Part shown: in pieces, positions 33,587 to 43,441 of the stretch
Position numbering within the stretch: the stretch's first letter is position 1
Layout: each line of letters starts with the position of its first letter
Source: Cudoniella acicularis
Taxonomy: Eukaryota; Ascomycota; Leotiomycetes; Helotiales; Helotiaceae
Length of the DNA stretch: 55,546 nt
Direction of reading: 5' to 3'
Assembly: GCA_013054445.1 (NCBI GenBank)
Contig: JAAMPI010000179.1
Span: 1-55,546 of the forward strand
Position numbers and translations under genes: made by a program
The notes under the pieces: generated by a model
What the model was told of the DNA's origin: nothing
Database searches by the model: none
Seen by the model: the letters and a program-made list of their open reading frames with translations, nothing else

Positions 33587-34374
33587 ATGGCTTCACAATC
33601 AATTGCGCGAAAAGCGCCTCGGCTGGGGAAGAAGCAGATATTCATGTAAATCCGCCACAATCAACCCTCTCTTTCCATCTGTCGCGAAAACCAGTCTCCT
33701 TTTCAATGCTAACGTCTCAAGGCCAAACTTCACACTTACCCTCCTCCGCACGCCGCAACTCCCACCGACCTTCGCCTCATTCATCGTTCCTCTCAACCTT
33801 AACAAGCTCGATCTGCGCGATTATCTATGGAATGCATACGGCATTCCGGTCAGGGGGGTGAGGAGTTATATTCAGATGCAGAAGATTCGACAGGATAAAG
33901 CGAATGCCAAGAGACCGAGTCCTAGGAGGTGGTTCAGGCCGAGGAGCATCAAGAAGATGATGGTGGAGATGGAGCAACCGTTTGTGTGGCCTGAGGAGCC
34001 GGAGAATTTCGATTTGTATGTGGTCTCTTTTTTTTCTCCTGAAAATATTTTGCATGTGATGGTTTGGGGATCGAAATTTGGGGTTTGGCAGATGTGCTAC
34101 AATGTGGATATGGTGCTAGAAATCAATAAGAAGTGTAAGCTAACTGGTGGATTACAGGTGGGATAAATCGACTTTCGATGCAGCACAAAAGGATCGTGAA
34201 GAGACGGAGAGTTCATTCAGACCCGACTACAGGGAGAAGCCAGCCAGTGATAGAGGAAGTATCGCTGAGCAGGCGAAGGCACTATTACGAGGAGAGGAGA
34301 AATGGAAGCCCTCATTGAATGATTGGGAAGATGACGGAGATGCCGTGGAGGTGGAGCAGAATGTTAAGATATGA
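33587..34374 (+). CDS. MRP20: Mitochondrial large-subunit ribosomal protein uL23m
   Basis: Three exons: 33,587-33,645, 33,722-34,015 and 34,158-34,374, total 570 nt, 189 residues. Intron 1 has a GCTAAC branch site close to its acceptor; both joins are in phase (codons ATG and TTG are split). The core PPTFASFIVPLNLNKLDLRD then YLWNAYGIPV is the uL23 globular fold, which binds 23S/21S rRNA near the exit tunnel. A basic stretch (RPSPRRWFRPRSIKK) and a long charged C-terminal extension (residues about 118-189) are usual for the fungal mitochondrial protein. The N-terminus is basic with hydroxylated residues (MASQSIARKAPRLGKK), fitting mitochondrial import. Its stop is only 44 bp from the stop of the convergent methyltransferase gene. 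Confidence 0.9.
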
Positions 34375-34418
34375 AAACGGGTAGCATACGGAGTGCGATT
34401 GGGACATAAGGGTGTATA

Positions 34419-35591
34419 TTATGTACGAATATCCAAGGTTTGAATTTGACCTGAAGGCAGACTATCCTGGATGTTGTTTATCCAATGCTCATTCATTTGG
34501 AATTTAAGGGCTTCATTTCCCCAAGCCCACCAGCCGTCTGTCATGTTCCTTGCGAAGATTTCCAAGGCTTCATACCTCTCCAACTCCATCACTTTCTTAA
34601 AAACAGACTTTAGATTGGGCTTCCTCGAATGCAGATCAGGAACACCGAAAATAACCCTTCGCTTTACCTCTGTACTCTGAATGCCCTCTTCTCTCCTGCG
34701 TCCCACGAGCAAAATTTCATACGGCTTCCTCCATAAAGAATTCAGTTTGGAAACGGTCTCTCCCTTTTTGGTGACCTTCACCCAAACCCATTCCTCTCCC
34801 AATTCAATCCCCCATTCGTCAAATAGCCCTCCTTCCCCCAATAGCATATCACGAAATGCAGCTTTGTTCGTGATCCACACGCCGACCAAACCCTTTTCAG
34901 CCAAGTGGTCAGAAATCGGAATTAATGAGAGTAGGTCGCGAATTTCCGTAGTGGAATAAGAGATGCCGTATGAGCCTTTTCTTCTCGCTGAACGATTGGG
35001 CCATGGAGGATCCATTATAATGAGATTGAATTGTGGAGCTACTGAAGTAAAAATAGGGAGCGTAGTTGCAACATCTCCAACTAGCGCTGTTGAGTTTCGG
35101 GGAAGTCGAATTTTCTGTCCAGCTAACTCAGATAAGGTATATATCGACTCGGATTCTGGGTTGCGGTGCAGAATAGAGTCTTGGTACGAAGTCGAGCTCA
35201 TTTGCAATCCTTCATTTTCGGAATTTCTCTGTTTGTCCACAGCCGAACACTCCTCCGTCTCACATTCTGACTCTTCGATATGCCTCCTTTTCATCCTGGG
35301 AGCTTCTTTTGCAGTTCTTGGGAGGCACCACTCCCCCTGATAAACCTCTTTAATCCCATCCAAAGCAATCTGCACATGTCGCTGAAGTAACAACTCTTCA
35401 ATGGATACTTCTCCAAGATTTGCTTTTGCTTTGGTGGTCTTAGGTTCAACTGAAGGAAACGGATGCTCCAAGGGTTCTGAAGAGAAGATTCTCTGCCTCG
35501 AATCTCCTTGTGCTTGTTCGAGGGAGTGGGGTATATCAAGAAGAATCATAGAAGAATCTTCGTTTTCGTAAAGTATACATGATGATGCCAT
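34419..35591 (-). CDS. MT-A70 family N6-adenine methyltransferase, METTL4-like
   Basis: Intronless, 390 residues, ATG at 35,591. The N-terminal half (1-175) is polar and poorly structured. The Rossmann-like methyltransferase fold follows, with the catalytic DPPW motif in NLIIMDPPWPN (about 193-198), then VGVWITNKAAFRDMLL, GEEWVWVKVTKKGE, the SLWRKPYEILLVGRR strand, HSRKPNLKSVFKKVM and a C-terminal EIFARNMTDGWWAWGNEAL. The DPPW form and the KPYE/SRKP motifs are those of the METTL4 branch rather than METTL3/14 (established family knowledge). That branch methylates adenine in snRNA, mRNA cap-adjacent Am or, as claimed in some lineages, DNA. Which substrate applies here is unknown. It is convergent with uL23m and divergent with the Leu5-type carrier. 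Confidence 0.9.
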   Translation of the reverse strand: MASSCILYENEDSSMILLDIPHSLEQAQGDSRQRIFSSEPLEHPFPSVEPKTTKAKANLGEVSIEELLLQRHVQIALDGIKEVYQGEWCLPRTAKEAPRMKRRHIEESECETEECSAVDKQRNSENEGLQMSSTSYQDSILHRNPESESIYTLSELAGQKIRLPRNSTALVGDVATTLPIFTSVAPQFNLIIMDPPWPNRSARRKGSYGISYSTTEIRDLLSLIPISDHLAEKGLVGVWITNKAAFRDMLLGEGGLFDEWGIELGEEWVWVKVTKKGETVSKLNSLWRKPYEILLVGRRREEGIQSTEVKRRVIFGVPDLHSRKPNLKSVFKKVMELERYEALEIFARNMTDGWWAWGNEALKFQMNEHWINNIQDSLPSGQIQTLDIRT

Positions 35592-36120
35592 AAGAAAAAG
35601 AAAATTGTGCTATAAAGATATTTTATGACAGTCGAGAAAATATTTTGTTAGAGAAAGATCAAGCAATGAATAGAGAAAAGCCGAAGGAAAGCGCAATTGG
35701 GGGCCAATTGAGGGTCACGTGCACGTGCAATGTGCAATTTGATAATAGAATGTGATCCCTTATGCTTTAGATAATATATATAATAAAAAACGTTAAAGGA
35801 AGGATGATGAAAATAGCCATAAAATAGAAAGCCCCCCTTTGAATGAATTTCCGAATTGCGGAGAAGTTTTCTTCCCCTCATGCGGAAAACACAGGGACAA
35901 ATTCTCGATTTGCCGAGACCGGGATGCGCTAGGCATGACGTCCGCGGCAATGAACGGAGGCGCATCTCTAACATGGAATTCCAAGCATCGACATCTCCTC
36001 CTTCACCAAGAACATACTCTTCTCTCAAATCGAATCCCGCGAATACCCTCATATCACGACGGAATGACCACCAAATACTACGCCCGCAGATAATAACCAG
36101 AGCCTGTCGGGCGGCAAGGC
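35592..36120. promoter_or_regulatory. Divergent promoter region between methyltransferase and mitochondrial carrier genes
   Basis: 529 bp between outward-facing starts. AT-rich near 35,600-35,820 with GTCACGTGCACGTGCA (two overlapping CACGTG/GCACGTGC E-box-like sites, about 35,715-35,730). Antisense open frames across it look incidental. Confidence 0.4.
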
Positions 36121-37331
36121 ATGCACTCGGCCCTCTTGAACAATGTCTCTCCTCCCGCGATGCTCCAGGATAAGCCACGAGAGATGGGTGATGCGCGGAG
36201 GAAGGAACTTGCAGTCTGTCCCACCGATGATGATTCGATAGCACCGAAGACGCGGAAGCCGCACAAACAGAGCTTTGACTATATATGGAGGACTGGAATC
36301 GCTGGAGGATTAGCCGGATGCGCTGTATGTGAAATGAGACATAAGAAAACCAGCTAAAGAGTACTGATATATGACTTTCGCAGGCAAAAACAGTAGTTGC
36401 CCCTCTCGATAGAGTCAAAATCCTCTTCCAAGCCAGCAATCCACAGTTTGCGAAATATACTGGGTCTTGGTTCGGAGTTATCACGGCTATGAAAGACATT
36501 CATAGAGAGGATGGTACACGAGGACTCTTTCGTGGACACTCAGCTACACTTCTACGAATTTTTCCGTACGCGGCAATCAAATTTCTTGCTTACGAGCAGA
36601 TAAGAGCAGTCGTTATCCCCAGCGAAGAACATGAAACTCCAATACGGCGACTTGTTAGCGGTTCAATGGCGGGCGTTACATCAGTCTTTTTCACATACCC
36701 ACTTGAGGTAATGCGAGTACGATTAGCGTTCGAAACAAAACGAGATTCGAGGTCCTCCCTATCTGCAATATGCAAACAAATATACAATGAAGCCCCTCCT
36801 TTACCACGAGCTTCAGCTTCTGCGCCAAAGATTGTGGCTGTAGCATCATCTACTGTGCACGCAGTAGCTCCAAAAGCTGGTCTCTCAAATTTCTACAGAG
36901 GCTTCTCTGCCACAATTTTGGGCATGCTTCCATATGCAGGGATGTCTTTTCTTACACACGATACGGCTGGCGATATTCTTCGCCACCCCATGATTTCACA
37001 ATACACGACACTCCCCAAGCCCTCCAATTCTCCGGTGAATAAACCGCCGCCCCTCCGCTCCTGGGCAGAGCTTTTTTCAGGCGGCATAGCAGGGCTCGTT
37101 TCGCAAACCTCGGCATATCCACTAGAAGTGATCAGAAGACGAATGCAAGTTGGCGGTGCTGTAGGGGATGGTCATCGATTACATATTGGGGAAACAGCAA
37201 GATTAATTTTTAGAGAAAAGGGCATGCAGGGGTTTTTTGTGGGCCTGACGATTGGGTATGTAAAGGTCGTACCCATGGTGGCTGTCAGCTTTTATGTTTA
37301 TGAGAGAGGGAAGACCTTACTTGGCATTTAG
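36121..37331 (+). CDS. LEU5: Mitochondrial carrier, Leu5-type (coenzyme A/PAP transporter)
   Basis: Two exons, 36,121-36,324 and 36,384-37,331, with a 59-nt intron; 383 residues. All three mitochondrial-carrier signatures are present: PLDRVKILF (repeat 1), PLEVMRVRL (repeat 2) and PLEVIRRRM (repeat 3). The matching glycine motifs include GTRGLFRGHSATLLRIFPYA and LSNFYRGFSATILGMLPYAG. The SNFYRGFSATILGMLPYAGMS segment and the long insertion before repeat 3 (about residues 225-265) are characteristic of the Leu5/Graves-disease carrier group, which imports coenzyme A into the matrix across the inner membrane. The start is the first ATG of the open frame; later in-frame ATGs (36,160; 36,184) would shorten only the polar N-terminus. 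Confidence 0.88.
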
Positions 37332-40300
37332 AACACGGGCATTGGCGGGCATAGGATAGAACGGAGTTCTTTTTACCAAAATCAGCAGGCTTTGTGTAGT
37401 ACTTTATCCTTCGTTGGGGGTTTTGTGACACTTCCCTCAAACCATTTATGCTCCTGCTAGTGCAGTTTCTCGTGTTGATAATTTGCTCAATTTCTAACCC
37501 ACTTTTTCCCCAATTGGATAGGAATTGCATATCGCTAAAAACTATGAACTAGCCACCGCCCGAGCACATTGCGAAGTATAGCCAAAGTCCTCTCTAGAAC
37601 AAAGGGGTGTCATTGACCTAGGACTTTTGGGAAGGGCAACAAAACTCTTGTTACTCTCACTAAGACAAAGTTAGGCCTTCATTTCAAGTTATCCGAGCAT
37701 TTTTTCGGTCAACAACAAAAGCACTTCTTCCCGGATAGAAGGCTATTCGACTAACCAACTGAGCATTTCTGCGGAGGGCAAGAAAAAGTCTCCTCTCTCT
37801 TGCACAAATTAGAGCGAAATTGGCCGCTTTTCCGCCGCTGTTACGGTACGAGATATAGCAAAACTTTGAAGTTCAGACGAAGTTGCAAAAGATAAGATTC
37901 GTTGTGATGAGAAAGCTCAAGTAGAGAATCTGAGAATGGCTATTCATCCTAAATAGATGCTCTCTAGCTAAACTCTTGCTTGCCAATAAATGCAATACCC
38001 GATTTCCAATTTATGATTTGTAACAATTCCTCAGATCCCCTCCGTAGAGAAAGAGAGCGAATATCACATAACCCAAAACCCAATAGCCCCGCATGCCCCC
38101 CCCGCAACCCCCACATTGTCCCCTTCCAACAACAGCACCATATTCGCTTCGCCTCGCTAAACCCAACGCTAGTCTTCCCATAAAGCAGCACCCAATATCA
38201 GATTGCGAATTGCAACAAAAGCCTGAAATTTCACCTACAGCTAAGAGTGTAAGCCTCGAAGAAGGTATAGCGCCTCGCTGCTTTCTCACTTAGATAGACT
38301 CACTCTATAAGTCCTTGCTTGCAAGCGCTAGTTTATATGCTAAAGCAGTACCCAATATCAAGTTGCGATTTGCAACAAAATTTCTAGGGTTGCTGTGATG
38401 AAGGCTAAAAGTAGTGTAGTGAATAGGAATTCATCTTGCTGCTTTGGGCTATCAAAACTCTCGACCTGCGGGCAAACCCGTTTCCTAATAGACTAAAGGG
38501 AAGCTTTCCTTCCTACAGTTGTCAATCGATCGAGCACTTTGCCATTTGCAACCCAAACGCTCTATCAGTCAAAGGAACGGCGCTCTTCTATTGTCGGTTG
38601 AGCGAGCACTCATGTGCGAAGAGCAACAAAACTCTACTCTCTCTATCTCTATCACTGATGCAAATCAAAGACCTTCCTTCCATCCATCGCCGACTTACCA
38701 CTTCTACAAAGTGCAACAAAAGTACTCTTCCCTTGGAACAGAGCAGAACAGGGCAGTAAAGCATGACAGAGACAATAGGAACGGAACAAAACAATTCACT
38801 GCTAGGAGCAGAACAGGTGTGCTCAACACTCAGGACCACCAGAAAAAGATTTGTATGTAAATTTGATGAAAACTTCCGAAGGTATTGACCAAGCCTGTAA
38901 TTGGTGAGTTCCTCCGAGCAGAGCAGGAAGGCTCACAAAGAAACACGTATACTAGAAATCAACCTATTTCACCGGAACAAAGTCGCTATCAGACTCTTAA
39001 CCGGTCGGATAAAGGAATTCACCAGCTTCCAACTGCATGCTGCCGCCCTCCAAGAATTAGTAAGGTTGCTGGAAATGATACAAGAATGCTTTTAATATTT
39101 CTTTTGAAAATCAGACATATATTGTTGCCCATCGCAGAAATCCTTCCGGGATCTGAACCAGTCGCAGGAAAGTACCTCGGAACATTGATTGTTACGCGCA
39201 GGCTACCGGTAGTAGCAAAGTCCAACAGCAAAGTCCAACAGCGGGTCGGAGCTCGTAGCCCATTATTCTCACGACATCGGAAAATCCTCTTTGTAATACG
39301 GTTGGATTTACGCCTTCTAACGACCGTGACGTACCGGTATCCGAAAGGATGTTGCTCTTGTACTTGTACGAAGTACAGAAATTGTTGCACATCGCAGAAT
39401 TCCTCTCGGAATCTACACCAGTTATCGTGGCTTTTTCGCATTCGCTACGGGAAGATACGCAGTGATACCAATTGCGGGTTTCAGTTCGTAGGCAGGAACT
39501 AAAGATGTCGGACACATGCGCGATCCTCGCATTCTCCGCCAATCGTATTTGTCGCTTCGGACCGCGGAGATGTGAGGCGTCAGGGGGGGCGGGAGAGCAG
39601 ACAGGAAGTTGTTTTTATGAGGGACTGTCTGCGCATGTCGTATATTTTCACCTATCAGGATCCCCTGGCCCTCTACTGTTTTATACTAATTCGGGGCCAA
39701 TTTATATTGTGCGTGGGTTTCAAGGAACGTGTAGATTGCTTCAGTACTCCGTAAACCGCTAGAATCACTTGAAATTTTTAAAACGACCTGAAAGTTAAAA
39801 TAATACATGATAGAAAGTATTTTTGAACTGCAGAACCATAAGTTATCTTTTTATGTTTAAATTTTGAAGTGTTTTTATACGCTCGCGTTTCAGTAATCGT
39901 GAATAATCTGAATCAAATCTACCCAGGCTTTTCTTTTTGAGACTGAATCATATTGATAAATATTCTGTCTATTTCAATAGAAATTACTCAATTTTATCCA
40001 TCTAAATGTTTTGTCAGAAATAATTCAACCCAAAAGCTGGTGGTGTAGCCACTGTGACTCAGCGAGGGCTCGCTGAAATTACAGGCTGTAGGTCACTACA
40101 TTTTAGCGAGTGCTCGCTATCCGGTACCCTCCGTATAACACTTCAGAAAATAAAAACCACGCCTTTGTATGATAATGTTAAAATGGTATTGAAATAGACT
40201 TAGACATAATACCTTGTAGTCTGGCTCGTTTTACGTATATTTAAATTGACAGTTATTTAGTGATTTTCAAGTGCTTTGTACGATTTTACGACCCCTTGGG

Positions 40301-40880
40301 AAGTTGCCATCGCACTCCTTAACCACAGGGTCCGAGGCCTGTGAAAAAAAATTAAAGGGGCGAGGAGAAAAGGTATCACTCAGCGCAGTATAAAATTTAT
40401 CAACCTCAACACCTTTAAAAAAGGGCAAAAAAGAATCACCCCAAAGGAGCACCCTAACGCTTAGAAATTCCCTACCTTTCACCCCAATAACGGGAAGGTG
40501 ATTATAACCAAGCCAGGGATCGTTTAACTTTTCACAGGTTGAGTAGCCGGCCCGTGAAAGTTGAACAACCCTAGGCGAGGAAAGGGCGTCGGTCTTTTAA
40601 AGACCTGATAGCAAGATGTTAGAAGTATCAAGAGCCATGTCCGACCTCCACTTCCAACATTAATTATTGATTTGTGATTCAAAAAAGATTGTTTTAACTC
40701 ATATAGGATTGTTAGGAAACGTATGGGGCGGAGGGCCGATAGGAGGCCGGTATTGAGGAAATGGGTTCCGTCAAATGTTTTTGTTTTGGGATGTTAGACG
40801 CGTGGGAGACGAAGCTAGCATTTTGCCCTGTCCGGTTTGCACCTCACTGAATTAATTTCATTATGTAAAGCGAGCGCAGT
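37332..40880. repeat. Gene-free stretch with degenerate dispersed and tandem repeats
   Basis: No convincing gene. Between about 37,559 and 38,735 a loose motif, GAGCA(C/T)TT..GCGAAG.GCAACAAAA(CTCT), recurs six to eight times with irregular spacing (examples near 37,563, 37,637, 37,700, 37,765, 38,205, 38,370, 38,605, 38,720). ACCCAATATCA.(A/G)TTGCGA.TTGCAACAAAA occurs at 38,190 and 38,347. A diverged direct duplication lies at 39,121-39,300 and 39,381-39,520. Two small hairpins sit at 40,059-40,076 and 40,105-40,118. The open frame of about 200 codons at 38,885-39,502 lacks an ATG and lies across the duplication; I do not call it a gene. Confidence 0.5.
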
Positions 40881-41289
40881 TTTATCGTGAGTCATTTCAG
40901 CATGTATTCAACTAAACAATCGTATCTTCCCTCCAGTCCCTATTTGCCATTAGACAAAAAGGTACCAAAATCAGACCTCACTTATAACTTAGATATAATC
41001 CCACCCAAAGAAAGACCTTGTAACTGTTCCATTACGATGCACCCTATACAAGTCGGTAAGTGCTATCCCAAAATTAACCTCTCCCCTTCTTTCATCACAC
41101 CTAAAACAAAAAAAATAACACAACTTACTCAAACAGATCCCCAACCTGATCACACCACCTCAACCACAAATAAAACCTCTGAAACGGCTCCTTCTTCTTC
41201 CCCCTCAATCTCAACAAACCACCCTGAAATACAGCACCGGATCAAACATCTCATACAGCTCTTCTACCCTCTAAACCGGCTTCGCCTGC

Positions 41290-42791
41290 CATCCTTCATT
41301 CGGATTTAAAGCCGAGCAAGCAAAGAAATCTATAACGTTCTTGCGCAGCTCGGCGAAATAGGGCTTGGGTTGCTGGAGGATGGGAGGGTGGCGATCATAT
41401 TTGTGCTTGTCCCAGCCGTTGTCGATTCTGCGGAGCATAGGAGTGGGGGAAACCCATTTGTCGATTCCGGGAAGACTTTATAGCAATGTCAGCTTATCAT
41501 ACAGGCTTCAAAAGTAAAGAAGTAAGGATAACCCACTAAGTAAAAAACTTCCCCACCCTCAGAAAATAAACCAACATCTCCAAAACCTGATCGACTTCAA
41601 AAACCCCCACGTTATACGGACAATACTTCCTTATCACAGAAACGAGCATATCCTCCCTAACATCCCTATTCGGCTCAGTCAATACATCCCCCAAAATTCT
41701 ATCCTGATTCCTTTTCAAAAAATCCTCGAATTCCTACACCCCTTCAGGGGCTACTAGGTTAATTTTCCTCGGTGGCCCACCAACTGGCATCTCGTCTACG
41801 AATTCCCACCCATTATCATCTGTGGAAAGATATTGGCCCCTGATGCCTATATGAAGTTTGAAGAGATCGTTATTGTCGTGTGCGGCGAGGAGCAAGGTTT
41901 CGACTTCCCCTGCGGTGAAGGAGTAATCGTTGTGCACGAAGGAATCTAGGTATGAGTAGAATTCGGTTAAGGGCATGTTGATCAAGTTCTGAAAGTTAGG
42001 CGCGATGTCGGGACTGACGAAGAAGTCGCGCATGATTTCTCCTGTCGGTTTTTCTTTAAATGCGCCAAGGGGGTTGAGGCCTCGACTGACTGGTAAATCG
42101 AGGATGTGGCGCGCGGTTTCGAGACTCATTCGTCCCCATTCGATTTCCCCCTTTACGACCTTGGCGTGGCTGTCGAGATCTGGCACTACGCTTTTGAGAT
42201 GGCTTTCTGATTGTATATTTTCTGCTTCTGAGAGGACTTGGTCGAGGTTCCGCCATTGCTCTGTGAGTTGAAGCATGGCTAAATCGATGTTGAGGTTCAC
42301 GGTTTGGCTCTTCTGTTCCTCGCCGAGGGGGATGACCCATTGCTTGTTGTCTTCTTCAAAGAAGGCGAAGTGATCTTGGATGTTATTCATGATCGTGACC
42401 TGGCCTTCAAAGATAAGATCCCCGTTTCGAGAATATCTCGTAATATTTCAAATTGGTCGTGTTAAAAGGCTTGCAGGCAGCAGATGCGGTGAACATTCGA
42501 GAGGACTGCCATTCTGTCGGGATGAATGAGCTCGCTGACTCTCAACTGACTCGTCAGCTCTCAAGTTCTGGTGCGAATATCTCTTGCCAATTTCAGCACA
42601 GAACGACAAATCGCAAGTCTTTGTTGCAGGATTTCGATTTCAACTTGGGCCTTGGATTGTTCCTCTCTGAGCGCATCCATAAGATCGCACGCTTTCTGAG
42701 CCACCCTCACACTACTCCTGTTAGTCTTTTCCAAAGTCCCTTTTAATCGACCGATCTCGTCCCCCACCGCCCAACATTTTCTCCTAACCAC
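41290..42791 (-). pseudogene. Unknown fungal protein, interrupted by stops
   Basis: The minus strand reads as coding over about 1.5 kb but is broken. From 42,791 a helical, coiled-coil-like segment (EEQSKAQVEIEILQQRLAI) runs to a TGA at 42,561 and continues in the same frame for 33 codons (SQLRVSELIHPDR). A longer open frame, 42,390-41,734 (218 codons), holds FAFFEEDNKQWVIPLGEEQ, LETARHILDLPVSRGLNPLG and TDDNGWEFVDEMPVGGPP. It ends in a TAG, after which the same frame goes on (EFEDFLKRNQDRILGDVL) to about 41,536. A further piece (KWVSPTPMLRRIDNGWDKHK, about 41,290-41,480) reads as a final exon. The stops fit Gln (CAG to TAG) and Arg (CGA to TGA). I recognise no family. Introns may account for some breaks, but not for the in-frame stops inside smooth sequence. 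Confidence 0.45.
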
Positions 42792-42831
42792 TGATGGTTT
42801 AATTTAAGCTCTTTTTATATCAAAACAAAAA

Positions 42832-43005
42832 GGGTTGATAGCCCACTGGTAGAGAGCGCAATCACGGTTGTACTTAACGGGTTCCTTTGCAGTAGTTAGC
42901 GACTGACACTGAAATATTCGGTGGTACTTGAGGGGTTTCACCTTCTACTTTAGCTTGCTACCGAGACTTGAGTGTGAGGTCCAAGGTTCAATCCTTGTCA
43001 ATCCA
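42832..43005 (+). tRNA. tRNA-like locus with widely split halves (pseudogene or long-intron tRNA candidate)
   Basis: A seven-base acceptor stem forms between GGGTTGA (42,832-42,838) and TCAATCC (42,998-43,004), with one G-T pair. An A-box/D-arm-like TAGCCCACTGGTAGAG follows the 5' half. A T arm, CAAGG-TTCAAT-CCTTG, with the B-box GGTTCAATCC precedes the 3' half directly. T runs suited to Pol III termination lie just after (43,009-43,013 and 43,018-43,024). Between the D arm and the T arm are about 115 bases, far more than a normal anticodon arm, and I could not fold a convincing anticodon stem. The T loop is one base short. It is therefore a degraded tRNA, one with an unusual intron, or one with an insertion. 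Isotype unknown. Confidence 0.35.
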
Positions 43006-43441
43006 ATGTTTTTGATATTTTTTTGGCGGGGTTAGGGAGGAACTAAAGGAGATTGATGCTGGATAGGTGTCTAACGATTGGCTACCTCATTGCTATTTAT
43101 CTGAAATAAGTGAGGGAATAAATGATAAACACACTAGCATATATAGTGAGTACGATGTGCAACAAAAGGTTTGATTTCATCTGGGCTGTTTTGAATGAGT
43201 GAGCCATTATCGGAGTTTATTCGGCAACCGAATCGGATTTGATATAGACGGGCAAGCTTCACAGCCTCCAGATCTCCGGTATAAACGAAGTCAACACTAT
43301 GCAGAATAGATCGATCTACTTTGAAAATAATAAAAATAAGAAGCATAAAATCTGGAATACGGTAACTCAAGAAACTTAAAAGTGCAATACAAGATCACAT
43401 CTTCAAAAATGATTTTCGCTCAGGTGGAACCCAGCCACCGA

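Noticed and set aside
35648..36499. Long minus-strand open frame of 283 codons opposite the Leu5-type gene and its promoter
   Set aside because: It overlaps the confirmed carrier exons in antisense, has no recognisable domain and reads as low-quality sequence; a shadow frame.
38885..39502. Open frame of about 205 codons on the plus strand
   Set aside because: No ATG at its start, lies across a diverged duplication, no domain or intron signals, and Arg/Ser/Cys-rich composition typical of a chance frame.
40000..40200. CRISPR-like array suggested by repeated AGCGAG hairpins
   Set aside because: Only two units, no spacers of constant length, and the window is eukaryotic nuclear DNA.
40887..41309. 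Plus-strand open frame of 140 codons rich in Pro, Thr and Ser
   Set aside because: Low-complexity composition, no ATG at the frame start, and its 3' end is antisense to the last exon-like piece of the broken unknown gene.
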